Positions 1-11,257 of a stretch of 64,000 nucleotides of DNA are shown here, one piece after another; the stretch's first letter is position 1; each line of letters starts with the position of its first letter. The notes under the pieces were generated by a model. The model made no database searches. It saw nothing but the letters and a program-made list of their open reading frames with translations, and was not told the origin of the DNA. The stretch is from Alligator mississippiensis (taxonomy: Eukaryota; Chordata; Crocodylia; Alligatoridae), in contig NC_081826.1 of assembly GCF_030867095.1 (NCBI RefSeq), positions 252,568,251 to 252,632,250 on the forward strand, in the 5' to 3' direction. The position numbers were made by a program, and so were the translations under genes.

Positions 1-53
1 TGTGAAATGTTGCATTGCTTTTTTAAATTCTTTATTGCCCTGTTCATCTGTTT

Positions 54-1121
54 CAGGGGTGTGCAATTATTTGAACCCAAGGGCCCCATAGGCTGTTTTG
101 GTGAGCTGTCATGGGCCAGATCAGCACCCTTTCTCCCCCCACCCTCCCAGTGCATGTGCGTGCAGAACAATGCATCAAAACTCCCTACATGGGGTGGGGC
201 CCCAGACAACAGCATTTAGGAGTAGTACAGGCAGGCGAGGCTGGGATCATAGGGCAGGGTCAGAGCCATGATCTGCTGGCTTCACGCCCCCGTGATGGGC
301 ATGGGTTCTGTGGCCAGGGTTGTGCAGGGAGTGGACCTCAGCTCTGCCCTGCATTATCACTGCCCCACAATCCTGGCTCCAACCCCGAATGCAGCTCCCT
401 GCCTGTCTGCGCACCCTGCCCACATAGTTGCCTGGAGCTGCATATGGGGCAGGGCCAGGATGTTGGAGCTATGACTGTGGGGTGAGGCAGAGCTGGAAGC
501 CACCACTGGGTCTTGCTGGGGTCCCGCAGCGTCCACAAGGAGGAAAGGAGGTCTGTGAGCAATATGGAGGAGGCTAGGGAGGCCGAGGAGGGCAGGCAGG
601 GGCAGGGGACAGCCACATTTCACCACTGAGCCTGCCAAGTGAGGGGGGACTTAACCTCCCTCCCCCTTCTCCTTGCCCATCCCCTCCCGCAGCCTGCACG
701 TGGGAGAGGGAGGAGGTGGGCCCTGAGGCTACCAGGCACTTGGAAGCAGCGGCCAGGGGAAGCAGGAGGTGCTGGAGCAGGCCCCTCCCTTGTCAGCTCG
801 CATCTCATCCCAGGATGTTGATGCAGAATGCCTGCTGGCTCAGTGTGGAGTGCAGTGGCATGGAGCGGAACAGTGTGGGGACAGTGGCAGAGGCAGTAGT
901 CACAATGAGGGCACTTCCCCTGAGGCCCGCCCCAGATGCAGCTCCCTGCCCAGCTGTGCGCCCTGCCCACATGGCTTCTAACCATGTCTCCATGGAAACC
1001 AGCCCCTACAGTGCCCTCACTGAGGTACTCACGGCTGCCGTGGCCCTCATGCCACTCGGGTCCACACTGCTATGCCCCATACGAAGCTGGCAGTCTGTGG
1101 GCCATATTTTGCCCACTCCTG
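54..1121. mobile_element. Non-autonomous hAT-type DNA transposon, complete, with 8-bp target duplication
   Basis: The element starts CAGGGGTGTGCAATTATTT and ends TTTTGCCCACTCCTG, which form imperfect terminal inverted repeats. The 8 bases ATCTGTTT occur directly before it (46-53) and directly after it (1122-1129), a perfect target-site duplication of the length hAT transposases make. The 1068-bp interior is GC-rich with related segments, such as a repeated stretch ending in CCTGCCCACAT near 410-425 and 955-972. No transposase-like protein is visible, so it must have been moved in trans. The terminal sequence resembles the CAGGGGTGGGCAA ends of Charlie-like hAT families. A second, truncated relative starts at 52019. 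Confidence 0.85.
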
Positions 1122-1129
1122 ATCTGTTT

Positions 1130-2931
1130 ATACTTTACTATGAATTTGACTTAGTATATTGCCCTGTGTTGTGCCTTAGCTTCTTGTCAGCATTATTCCT
1201 TTGACCTCACTGTCAGCAGTGCAGAGATTATACTCAGTGGAAATTGTATAACGGGAATATAATAACTAAAATGCAAAAGCTGGCTTAAGAATATAGTTGT
1301 ATGAACTTTTGGATGTTTCTTTACACAGATTTTATAGTTTAATGTTTTTATAAAGACTATAAAAATTAAAATAGTATTTTCTATTACATAAATCTGTTTA
1401 CATTGTATGAACAGCATACCTGGTTATAAATGCCATCAATAACATTTAAAAGTAAAAAAAATAAACAGTTTTGCTCTTTTAGAGCATATTGCAGGAGCTA
1501 TCTGTTTTACCCAACTTTTGTGGACAGGAAAGTGTTTTGTTGGGGGGTGGCAAGTTGAGGTTGCTGGTTTAGTTTGCTTGTTTAAGGTACAACAAAGGCA
1601 CCTATACTATTATAGGTCCATTTTTGTATATTTTATTGTCTGTGTCTAACTCTTCTAGCATGTCTGAGATTTCACATCAGAAGTATTACCATTGAATTTA
1701 TTTTTGCATTCTATGTACCAGATACTACCACTTGGATATCACAGGTGTACATACAGGTGTTGCAGATAAATTCTGCACCTTGGTATGGTGTTGACAAATA
1801 TTTGCCTTACCCTTCCGAGCTTTGTGAGGCATCCAACCTCCCCCATTGTGCTGTACCTTTTTAAGACTATAGTATGGTTTCTACAGCTTGGCTGGACAGT
1901 TTGTTAGAGCCAGAGGAAATCTAAGTCAAGACTTTTTTCTCAGAAGGTATTCCCAAAAGGCACACCTTTGCTTCCCTTAGTGTAAGTGCTGTGGTTGCAG
2001 ACATGTTTTATGTAGGCCAGGGAAGGGAATGAAGGTTTTTACTGCCTCCCCACATTATGCAGTAGCATGAAATACAGGCTACAACATAGTTCTTTGTGAT
2101 TTTACAAAGACTATAGCTTTGTTGTTCTTGATGCTGTGAAAGGCACTTGCTAATGCCAAGTCCAGTAAGACTTTTGAAAGTTAAAATAAACTGGTCTTGA
2201 AGAAAATATTCCTGAGAAGGAAAACCATTTCTTTTGTGCTCCAGTAATTCAAAACTTGAAGCATTTGTGCACATACCTATTTTACATACACGTTCCAGGA
2301 CAGAAGTTGTTTCAGTGGAATTATGTTTGAGAGTATATATCTTTGATTTAAAAGCAAAAACATTTACAGTACTGTGATTATCTGAAAAAAAAGTTTTATA
2401 AACCCAGAAAGTTTAGAGTAGAAAGTTATACCTTAAAGGTTGCATTTAAAAGAAATCCAAATATATTGAGATATGAAAAAACACAGTTACAGCTTCCCAA
2501 TGACCTTGACTCAGCCGTGTAGCAATCCTATTTTGTAACAACAGGTTTATGATTAAGGCATTTTTGTGTTCATAAGTAAATTATTTTAGACATTTTAGCA
2601 TGGCCCTTTTCCCCTCACGGTGTCGCTATAGGGCAGGCTGTTTTATATTAAAAACAAATTCCATTGAAAGCAGAGTCCCAGCTGCAGCCTTAAATATGAT
2701 GGTGCTGGCCCTCAACTGTAATCCAGAAGAGAGAACTTTCATTGACTACTACAAATATTTAGTTTGCCTACATATTTCAGAAGTGCAAGTATGTTTTATT
2801 TTGGAACATTAGCACTTATTCTTGTATTCAGAAGCCTGTTAAAAATAAAGGGTGCACTTTTAAATGAAGACATCCAAAATAAGAAAATTTAATTTTGTAT
2901 TTTTGATTCCTGCCTTCATTTTTACATGTAG
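1130..2931. other. FCHO2 intron sequence, nothing recognised
   Basis: AT-rich non-coding DNA upstream of the first exon seen here. I searched for the preceding mu-homology-domain exon and found no credible match, so that exon probably lies left of the window. The short open frames here have no recognisable protein features. Confidence 0.5.
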
Positions 2932-3064
2932 TGATCAATCACAAAGCGACTCCAGTACAAAAGATTTTTGGATGAACATGCAAGCTATAACTCTCTACCT
3001 CAAGAAGTTATCAGAGCAGAATCCATCTGCTTCCTATTATAATGTGGATGTTTTAAAATATCAG
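2932..3064 (+). CDS. FCHO2: FCHO2 coding exon (mu-homology domain, first of five here)
   Basis: FCHO2 is an F-BAR membrane-bending protein that acts at the earliest stage of clathrin-mediated endocytosis. Its C-terminal mu-homology domain (muHD) recruits EPS15, intersectin and cargo adaptors. This 133-bp exon follows an acceptor AG at 2930-2931 and ends CAG before a GTATGT donor at 3065. It reads [16 protein letters not shown], then [17 protein letters not shown], and ends DVLKYQ, matching vertebrate FCHO1/2 muHD sequence as I know it. It enters with one base completing a split codon and leaves in phase 0, matching the next exon at 6684. FCHO2 rather than FCHO1 or SGIP1 is favoured by the neighbours TMEM171 and TMEM174 downstream. 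The upstream F-BAR part is outside the window. Confidence 0.9.
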
Positions 3065-3974
3065 GTATGTCTTTTTATTTTTTGGAGGATTTTTAAAAGA
3101 ACTTTTGTTGATTTCAATTTTACAAACTACCTGAGCTGGTTTTACTTGCTCATATAAAGATAGATCATCATGGTCTAGCTGAATGCATCAGACTGTATCT
3201 TTACTGTGGGGGTTGACCTGCTAAATGTAGGCCCATCATGTTCCTCTCTCTTGTCTGGCATAAGGACTTTGGTTTGCTTCTGCTTACTCCAAACTTGATA
3301 CTTGCACAGGGTTACATCATTGTCCCCTTTGCCCTCTGTGGGCCTTCACAACGTGGCCTTACAGAGAGCTTGATTGCATTTCTTTTGGTCTGAAACAAGA
3401 TAATGTCGCATCTGATTAATTCTAAAATGTTAAGAATTGTTCTAAGCATCAGTAGGCAAACCCCTATGGATTCTAGTAAAAATGGGAAAAATCAAAAAGT
3501 CTGTCAGTGACACTTGGAGTCCCTGCCACTGACTCAGCAACTTCAATCACTCCTATAGCATTTTTTAGATCCAAAAAAGGTACAGATTTTAATGCATCAT
3601 AAAAAAACGTTCCCATGTGGTCTCAGCTGTGCCCATCTTCCCAGTACAGTTTAATATCTTGAAGAAAATAATTTGTGGTGGGAAGAATACAGTGCAAAGA
3701 CAGTCCCCAGCATGGGGAAGAATGGGTAAGATAAGAATAGGGGACCCTCATTTTGGAGGGTCTGTGGACTCCTATAAAACCCTTGGAATGGGAGGGCATA
3801 TAGTGCCAGATAGGTGCAAGACTAGGAGATTCTAGTATGGAGGAAAGAACCCTAGATAAAGGAAGGAATTGAATATTAGTATTAGAGGGTAGGACTGCAA
3901 GGACCCCCTGAATTAGAGGCAGATTGGTATGTGTTTGGAGTCTGAGGCTCCTGGCACACACTGCACTTATGGGC

Positions 3975-4170
3975 TAGGGACAGAAATTACACACAAACCA
4001 GTATAAGTGACCAGAAACAAGTTCAGATCTGTAACACAACAGAAGCTCAGTGTACATAAACTGCTTTCACAGTGGCCAAAACCAGTTTAAGATAAACCTG
4101 GATGGACATAGCTATCATACGTAGCTGATTTAGATTAAATCAGTTTATTAAACTTCTGTCCCAGATCCCC
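3975..4170. mobile_element. MITE-like repeat, copy A (relative at 15485)
   Basis: Segments such as ACCAGTATA, CAGAAAC and AACAGAAGCTC occur in the same order and spacing here and at about 15485-15700, so the two are diverged copies of one dispersed family. The right end carries GATTTAGATTAAATCAGTTTA, seen in short DNA-transposon derivatives of reptiles. No coding capacity and no clear target duplication were found. The ends are approximate and no family name is claimed. Confidence 0.5.
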
Positions 4171-4502
4171 TCCAGATTCAAGTCAGTTTGCAGTGCCCCA
4201 ATCCCAGGATGCTTTGGACCTCCCCTGCAAATCCCACCTCACGGGGTGGGTGGGCTAGCCTTGACCCAAACTCTCCAGTCCAGACAAGCATGGAGGCATG
4301 CTCTAGAGCACCCCCTCCTCTCTAGCTTCTGGCCTGGGCCACTGCAATCATGTGGCTGCACTTCTGGAATCAAAAGCGAATGTCTGTTCATTTGCTTATT
4401 GGTTCAATCTGTACAGTTCAGACTAACCAGCCTCAGGCTTTTTGATGTCTGTACTTAGCCATGGTGTGATTTAATGTATCATTCATGCCTTAAATTGTAG
4501 CA

Positions 4503-4628
4503 GTGATACATATTCAGCTGATCTATGGTGCCTTAAAGGTGGCAAGACAGCCACAAAGATGCTCCACGAAATGTGTGGATCATCTTTGTTGCTCATTTAT
4601 ATGATGTAATAAAGTGAATATGTATCAT
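4503..4628. repeat. Palindromic MITE-like hairpin in FCHO2 intron
   Basis: A perfect 13-bp inverted repeat TGATACATATTCA (4504-4516) pairs with TGAATATGTATCA (4615-4627). Nested inside, AAAGATGCTCCAC (4555-4567) pairs with GTGGATCATCTTT (4575-4587) with one mismatch, leaving a 7-base loop. The whole 126-bp unit could fold as one long imperfect hairpin, typical of a short MITE. It lies in the sense strand of the FCHO2 intron, so a transcript would contain the hairpin. Confidence 0.6.
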
Positions 4629-4639
4629 TCCCCCATCCT

Positions 4640-6683
4640 AGTGCTGACAGTCAGCTGATTATTGGCATCAGATGGGTCAGCATTAGGACTAGGACAGCTC
4701 TGGTTCTAATACCAAAACTGGAGTCTCCCCAATAGGAATCTGGCAACCCTTACACCCAGCAGCCTTTTCTGCACCCTGTGGGGGCTGCAGGGCAAGGCAT
4801 TTTAAAATGTTGGGGTGTGGGGAGATGGGTTGCAGGTCTGGGTTTTAGATATTCCAGGGCTCTGGGTCCTGGAGGTTGTTGGCACTGAATTTATAACCCA
4901 GATACCTTGTTCCCCATTTAATAACAGGCACATTTTATTGATACTCAATGATAGCAGATGAGAATAATGCAGGCAAGACGGACAAAATAAGCCCCCTCCC
5001 AGATTCTATATCTACCAGTCCTAGGGCTGTCACAGAGTATGTCTAGCCAGTATGCAGACTTCACCTTCTGGTTCTTCTTGAATGTCAGATGTCAGAAGCC
5101 TGGAGGTCAAGGGCCGAGGCCCACTCCCACCCCCGTGAGATAGATGGAGATGGGTTGGTGGTGTGCCCTCTGTCCATGGTGGTCTCAGGGTCCCCCATCA
5201 GGGACCCGTTGCTGCTCTGAAATTCCTCCTGTTGTATTCTTTCTCCCCTCTGATGACTCTTCATTCATAGGTACCATTGATTGTTTTTCCTGTGGTTGTC
5301 ACACTGCCCATGTTCTGTTCTGTCAGCATAGTTGTTCTGTCAGCATATTCTTTTGATTCCCAATCCCATCACATGCACACATCTTTATTTGGTTATTTAC
5401 TGGTGTCTTAATTTGGTCTGTCCACCAAAACTGGAAATCCCAAAGGCTCTGCAGCTGGTCACCGTGACCTGGCCACCGCAGCAGAGTCCCTTATCCCTGT
5501 TATGGAACAGTGTGGTACGTCTTCGATTTCCCAGCCTGTGTCTGCCGGCTTCAGACAGAGTGGGTCTTGAAGGACACTTTGCCACAAACAGGCTTTTAGA
5601 AACCAATAAACCCTTGCCATTCCCTTAGACCATTATTCTAATGCATATCTACTTTACCTACAAGCCAGTTCCCAAAAGCAAATGTCTAAATAACATTTTC
5701 TAGCCATCAGGGATCCTCTTGAACCAGACTGTGGGGCTGCCCAGGACCAATCAGTTGATTGTCATTCCCAGCCCCAGATGTCAAACTGCACCTGGAGCTG
5801 TTCCAGAGCTGCCAAGGGCTGTGCTCACAACCAACTGATTGTCAGTCCCTCATGCATCCTTGCAGGCACTCAGCTTTCAATTTGCTGGTGCAGGTGAGCC
5901 TGGGATCATGATCTTGGGCTCCCCCAATACTGAAAAATAAAAAGGTACAACTGGGATTTGATCCCTGATCCCAAAATAGCACCTGCTGCCACGTACATCC
6001 CCTTTCACCATTAAATGAACGTCAGGGGCTTAAGGAATGAAGGGGTGCAGAGAGCTGCTCATGAGTGCAGGGAACTCAGCTAAACAAGCAGCAACATGCA
6101 ACCCTCTAGTGATTGGAAAATATTGCTTCTAAACTTATGCTGAATACCTGTCCTGTGATTGCTAATTATCCTTTGCTATCTGCCGCTTAGTTGGTTAGCT
6201 CAGGATGTCACATGGCTTGTAAGGTTAAAATAGGACATCTCCAGGCACCTTTCTTCAAGTATACAATGCAAAAGATGACATTAAACTGACCCCAGTATTT
6301 TGTCCTGGAAAAGACAAAGAGAGAAGGAGATTTGGGCACTGTGAGAGGTAACTATTGAAAACAAACAAACAAAAGACTGAGCTAACATTAGCAAAAGACA
6401 GCCAGAGAAATTATAAAATAAAAGCCTCTGAAGGCCTCCCTTCAGTCATTTTTCCAAATAACCCAACAGTGCTGCCTTTAGGTATAAAGCAGTATATATC
6501 AGTTTGGTGCAATTAAGCGAGGCTTTCTGAATGCATTGGAGGATGGGTAATAAAAGGCCTTAATGATTATTAATTTTCACCTCAAATATAATCTTTATAA
6601 CTTTGTTGTTGCTACCATGGTTCCATAGTTCTGTCAGCAAGTAAAGAATCCTTTATTGTTACAAATGTTTTACTTTCTTAAAG
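4640..6683. other. FCHO2 intron sequence, nothing recognised
   Basis: No exon, RNA gene or repeat family could be supported. The 4900-5640 part is somewhat GC-richer, with short open frames that look like chance. The last bases form a pyrimidine-poor but usable acceptor (TTTCTTAAAG) before the exon at 6684. Confidence 0.4.
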
Positions 6684-6883
6684 GTATCTTCAAATGGCAT
6701 CCAGTCCACTCCCTTGAATCTTGCTACCTACTGGAAATGCAATGCAAACACTACTGATGTTAGAGTGGATTATAAATATAACCCAGAGTCTATGACTATG
6801 CCCAGTACACTATCTAATGTACAGGTTGTGGTACCAGTTGGTGGAGGAGTAACAAACATGCAGTCACTTCCCTGTGCAAAATG
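6684..6883 (+). CDS. FCHO2: FCHO2 coding exon (mu-homology domain)
   Basis: This 200-bp exon starts [17 protein letters not shown], continues [19 protein letters not shown], and ends in SLPCAK plus the first two bases of a Trp codon, followed by a GTAAAT donor. It is the part of the muHD that includes the conserved [11 protein letters not shown] and NVQVVVPV strands. Entry phase 0 and exit phase 2 fit both neighbours. The frame is intact throughout. Confidence 0.92.
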
Positions 6884-7324
6884 GTAAATGTGTTGCATTT
6901 CTATTATATCTTTTCTGACTGTTTCAGATCACTGCAACTAAATTTGTTCTTTTGATAGGAATTTTTCATTAACTTTACTCTTGGTAACCTGAGGAACACA
7001 TTCTCTAAGCTAATGGCTATTTCATGTTGCAGACAACTACCTTAACAACCAGGCTGTTATCTACATTTAGCTGATGTGGGCTTTTGAAGCTTGAAGTGAA
7101 GTCTAAAGTCTGTTTTAGAAGAACACTTCTATCATGCCTCCTGCACTACCTTTTCTTCCTCTAACTCATCTCTCAAAAGCCTGATTACTCAAACCTGTGC
7201 AGAAATAATTTTATGAAAAGCCAGATTACTTCTCCAGTAACTGGAGTTCTTTAAATTCATTATCTCTACAGGGTCAGTTCCCCAATTTTTTCTGTTCTTT
7301 TTTTATACATTTTTCCAGACACTT

Positions 7325-7920
7325 TCCTGCGTTAGTAGGTGCATCATGAGCAGGTTTAGGGAGGTGATACTTCCCCTCTATATGGCATTGGTGAGGCCGC
7401 AGCTGGAGTACTGCATCCAGTTTTGGGTGCTGCACTTCAAGAGGGATGCGGATAACCTGGAAAGGGTTCAGAGGCGGGCTACTCATATGGTTGAGGGCCT
7501 GCAGGTAAGATCCTGTGAAGACAGACTGAAGGACCTGAATCTCTTCAGCCTTCACAAGAGAAGGCTGAGAGGTGATCTTGTGGCTGTCTGCAAACTCACT
7601 GGGGGGCCAGCAGGGAATAGGTGATACTCTGTTTACCAGGGCACCCCTTGGGGTTACTAGAAATAATGGACATAAACTCGAGAAGAATAGATTTAGTTTG
7701 GACATCAGGAAGAAATTTCTTTCGATGAGGGTTGCCAAAATATGGAATGGGCTTCCAAGGGAGGTGGTGCTTTCCCCTACCTTGAAGGTGTTCAAGAGGA
7801 GATTAGATAAGCACCTGGCAGGGGTTACTTGACCCCAGCACTCTTTCCTGCCTAGAGCAGGGGATTGGACTTGATCTAATAGGTCCCTTCCAACCCTAGA
7901 AATCTATTAAATCTATGACA
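7325..7920 (+). mobile_element. CR1 LINE, 5'-truncated 3' end
   Basis: The translated sequence contains [19 protein letters not shown], then [18 protein letters not shown], and ends EVVLSPTLKVFKRRLDKHL, the C-terminal part of the CR1 reverse-transcriptase ORF. It is followed by a short CR1 3' UTR and the tail AATCTATTAAATCTATGAC. The two coding pieces overlap in different frames near 7570-7620, so at least one frameshift has occurred. It lies in the FCHO2 intron between the exons at 6684 and 8059, in the sense orientation. Confidence 0.85.
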
Positions 7921-8058
7921 ATTGAATTTAGGGCAGGAGAAAAAGCATTTGCCTTTTTACAACCTGTGTCTAGATACTAGTCTACTATTCTATATGCATC
8001 CTCCACTTGGGACATACCTCAAAAACTTATTGGTAAGTAACATGGATTTCTCTTACAG

Positions 8059-8123
8059 GAATGCAGAGCAGATGAAAGCTTACTGGAAAATATCTAGTAT
8101 CTCAGAAAAATCAGAAAATGGAG
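8059..8123 (+). CDS. FCHO2: FCHO2 coding exon, 65 bp, spliced from a GC donor
   Basis: The acceptor TCTTACAG ends at 8058. The exon completes the split Trp codon, reads NAEQMKAYWKISSISEKSE, and ends NG plus one base. The next exon at 11093 must begin GT TCT GGA to give [11 protein letters not shown], so the reading frame places the exon end at 8123. The intron therefore starts with GC (8124-8125) instead of GT. The alternative downstream GT at 8128-8129 would put the next exon out of frame. Confidence 0.9.
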
Positions 8124-8129
8124 GCAAGT
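8124..8129 (+). other. Non-canonical GC-AG splice donor (GAG|GCAAGT)
   Basis: The boundary GAG|GCAAGT matches the known consensus of the roughly 1% of vertebrate introns that use GC donors, which are typically flanked by strong AG|GCAAGT pairing to U1 snRNA. The frame of both adjoining exons requires this junction. The intron runs to the AG at 11091-11092 and is about 3 kb, carrying a fold-back transposon and a CR1. Confidence 0.85.
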
Positions 8130-8450
8130 GTGAGAATTGTGTTGGTAATTCTTATAGAAAAAATATTTAAACATTGTCTCTTCTATTTTGCTTCTTCCTC
8201 ACCTCTGCCTATGTCATTTTCCATGCTACCTAAGAATCCCAGAGCATCAAGAAGTGTATATGTGCATCTGAACACATGTCTGTCTGTGATCATAAACTGC
8301 TCAGGATAGAGCCACTGCATTTTAGGTCTTATAAAGCATAAGTCAGCATTTAATAATACAAAATGAAAGAAATTATTCACAGTCTTCATTTTCTTGGTGA
8401 CTGTGGAAAACTAAACTGACCCACAATATAAAAACTAAGATATGCAAGTA

Positions 8451-9577
8451 CAGGCAGTCCTCAGACTTATGACGCAAATGGGTCCTGAAAAACCGCGTCT
8501 TAAGTCAAAATGTCGTTAATTGGGAACCAGTTTTCCCATAGGAGCAGTGTTACAGATGAGGGATTGGTTCCTTTACAACAGTCAATACGGTGTGCAGCTG
8601 GTAAGTGGAAGGGGAGGGGGATGGGAAGGGATGTGGCGGGGTAGATCAACACCCCCCATAGAGAGGGAGGGACTGAAGCTGGGCAGGCACAGGGAGGGGG
8701 GTCAGCTCCCGCCGCTAGGCACTGCTCGATTGGCAGTTCCAGGGGGGCATGGGAGGCATGTGCCCCTGGATCTGCACAGGGTGGGGTGGGTGGTGGTGGG
8801 GCTGCTCCAGGCGGGCAGCGGTGGTTATGGCAAATTTTCAGGTGGCTGAAGCCCTCCTGTAGCCCCCGCTTTGCCCCCCACCCCAATCCGGGGGCACATG
8901 CCCCCCATGCCTTCAAAACTGCGGTTCATCCAGGGGGCATGAGGAGTGGGGACATCTCCTGCTACTGGGTAACACTTGTCCAGAGGCAGCACAGTGGCTC
9001 TGCCCAGTGCCCGTCCCACCCTGGCTGGGTGAGTGACGGGAAGGCATGGAGGGTATGTGCCTCCGGATCAGGGTGGACAGCAGAGCAGGAGCTATGGAGG
9101 TGCTGCAGCCACCTGAAAATTCACCGTAGCCACCCCCCGCCCAGCCAGAGCACAGCCCGATGTAGTCCCAGCCCTGCCCCACCCTGCGCAGATGCAGGGC
9201 CACACATCCCCCCCCCCCCCCCCCATGTCCCTCAGGACCAGTGGCAGGAGCAGGGGCAGGAAATACCGGTAAAGCCACCAGATGAGCAGCGCACAATGGC
9301 AGGAGCTGCCGCCCCTCCCTCCCCCCCGTGCCCGCCCAGCCCCGGCTGAGCAGCGCTTGCCCCAGTCCTGGTCCCAGTCCCTCCCTCACCACAGGAGACA
9401 TTGATCTGCCCCCCTCCCACGTCCCTTCCCCCTCCCCCTCTGCCACTTACCAGCTGCATGCTGTATCGACCATCGTAAAGACGAAGCCCGCATCAGAACT
9501 TCGAAATGGAATGTCAATTTATAAACGTCGTAAGTGACATTCATCACGACTCAAAGTTGTAAGTTGAGGACTGCCTG
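8451..9577. mobile_element. Fold-back DNA transposon with TA target duplication, Tigger/pogo-like ends
   Basis: The element begins CAGGCAGTCCTCA and ends TGAGGACTGCCTG, perfect 13-bp terminal inverted repeats, and is flanked by TA on both sides (8449-8450 and 9578-9579). That is the target site of Tc1/mariner and pogo-type transposons. The arms extend inward as imperfect long inverted repeats: GTGCAGCTGGTAAGTGGAAG near 8590 corresponds to the reverse complement of sequence near 9435-9460, and GAGGGAGGGACTG near 8660 to CAGTCCCTCCCTC near 9376. The centre is GC-rich with a C-run near 9210-9224. No transposase frame is visible, so it is non-autonomous. The open frames in it reflect composition, not genes. 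Confidence 0.85.
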
Positions 9578-9619
9578 TAACTTGACTGAAGCCCACTGTG
9601 TGTACTAATGCCGGCATAA

Positions 9620-9960
9620 AATTATCTGGATCATAGGAAAGTAGGGCTAAAAGGGACCTCACAAGGTCATTTAGTTGAGTCCCCATCAAGGCATGAGTGT
9701 GCCTGACTAGCATCTGTCCAACCTGATCGTGAATGTTTCCAAGGATGGAGATTCCACTGTTTCTCTAAATAGCCTGTTTCGGTGCTTGACCATCCTCATA
9801 GTTAGAAAGTTCCTCCTAATCTCCACCTTAAATTTCTTCTGCTGCAGCTTGAGGCCATTGCTCCTAGTCCTGTCCCATACAAGCACAGAGAAAACAGCCC
9901 ATTTCCATCCTCTCTGTAATCACCCTTCAGGTATTTGAAGACTTGTCCTTTGCTCTCAGT
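9620..9960 (-). mobile_element. CR1 LINE 3' end, reverse orientation
   Basis: Read on the - strand, the sequence has the CR1 C-terminal coding remnants and 3' UTR. On the + strand it shows the usual reversed pattern: ATCATAGGAAAGTAGGGCT at the 3' end, a GGGACCTCA(C/G) block, then AAGGATGGAGATTCCAC and TTGAGGCCATTGCTCCTAGT. It is 5'-truncated at about 9960 and too diverged to code. Confidence 0.8.
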
Positions 9961-11092
9961 TCAGTGGGAGAATTTCTTGCACCTCTTTATGATCAAACAC
10001 CATGTTGACAGTCAGCTGCAGGGCTGTGGCTGTGTGGAAGTTTGTATCAGCCAAGAAGCAAATATACAATGAAAAACAGTGTAGTTTTTTTTCCCCCATC
10101 AGTAGACTTCAAAGAAATTCTTAAAGGCAAGTACTTGCCCATCACAGTACCATTATCCCCACTTTACACAGGGAAACTAAGGTGCAAGGAAGTTGTGATT
10201 TGCCCAGTCTGCAACAGAAATGGGAACTGATTTTAAATTAATTGAGATTATTTAGAATGATCTGTTGCAGAACAAAGTATTTCACCTAGTAAATCCTGCA
10301 TCAAGCCCAACAACATTTTGAGGTGTTGAGTTCCCAAACATGTATACGCTAGGATTAATTACCTTGCAAAAAGGAAATGTTATTGAATCATAAAAAGAAT
10401 AATGGAAATAATTTCACCTCTTACTCCCAAAATTCCCTCCCCTCTTATAATATGGGAACAGGAGAACACTTATTTAGAATCAATAAATGGAATACATTCA
10501 TTATACCATGATTAAAGATGTAGAGAATTAATTTCCACGTGCCTTGTCTAGATGAACAAAATATATAGGCATTTTCTACAGTGGTACAACTTCCCTTTTG
10601 TTACAGCCTTCTTTGACAGAGCTGTCCTGGAACAGAAAGGCTCATAAATTTTACTAGTGTAGACTCATCCAGGTCATAACAACAGATAAATAATATTAGT
10701 GGTGATAAGACCTAGGTTGGGGTAGTGTTAGAAGCTGAAACATTGATTGTAATGGAAATCAAATATCACGTTTCGTGGAATAAAACTACAGATTGTGTGA
10801 ATGTCAGGAAGAAAGTGTTCCTCGTATACAGCCTTGTAACACTGAGTGCATGATGCTTTCCCTAAAGCATTATTAAGCAATGGTCACTGTCCTAAGCAGA
10901 ACACTGCAGGAACAGACCAGTAATGTTATCTGTTATGAAAATGCATATATATTTTTTTTTTATTTCATATTTTATTTTATATCACAGTCCCAGCTATTAG
11001 AGAGCGCTATATTACTTCACTGTTTACTGTTTGGCCTCTATGGGACAGGATGTTCTGTTTTACAATACCAAGACATTTAGTTGTATTTTTAG
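9961..11092. other. FCHO2 intron sequence, nothing recognised
   Basis: AT-rich intronic sequence without a recognisable repeat or exon. A T-run at 10949-10960 and the TTGTATTTTTAG tract before 11093 are ordinary; the latter is the acceptor. Confidence 0.4.
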
Positions 11093-11257
11093 GTTCTGGA
11101 TCCCTCAGGGCAAAATTTGATCTATCAGAAGGACCCAGTAAACCAGCAACTCTTGCAGTGCAATTCATTAGTGAAGGAAGCACCCTTTCAGGAGTAGATG
11201 TAGAGCTAGCAGGCACTGGCTATCGGCTTTCCCTACTTAAGAAGAGATTTGCCACTG
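11093..11257 (+). CDS. FCHO2: FCHO2 coding exon (end of mu-homology domain)
   Basis: This 165-bp exon reads [18 protein letters not shown], then [19 protein letters not shown], and ends [13 protein letters not shown], the most conserved C-terminal stretch of vertebrate FCHO proteins. The acceptor AG is at 11091-11092 and the donor GTAAGT starts at 11258. The entering phase requires one base from the GC-donor exon at 8059-8123, which is what reveals that unusual donor. Confidence 0.93.

Noticed and set aside
2600-2812. Open frame as the preceding FCHO2 exon
   Set aside because: The protein does not resemble the mu-homology domain, and no flanking splice sites fit the phase of the exon at 2932.
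9211-9224. C-run and similar homopolymers as regulatory G-quadruplex sites
   Set aside because: They occur inside transposon bodies or as isolated runs, without the spaced G-tracts or promoter context needed.
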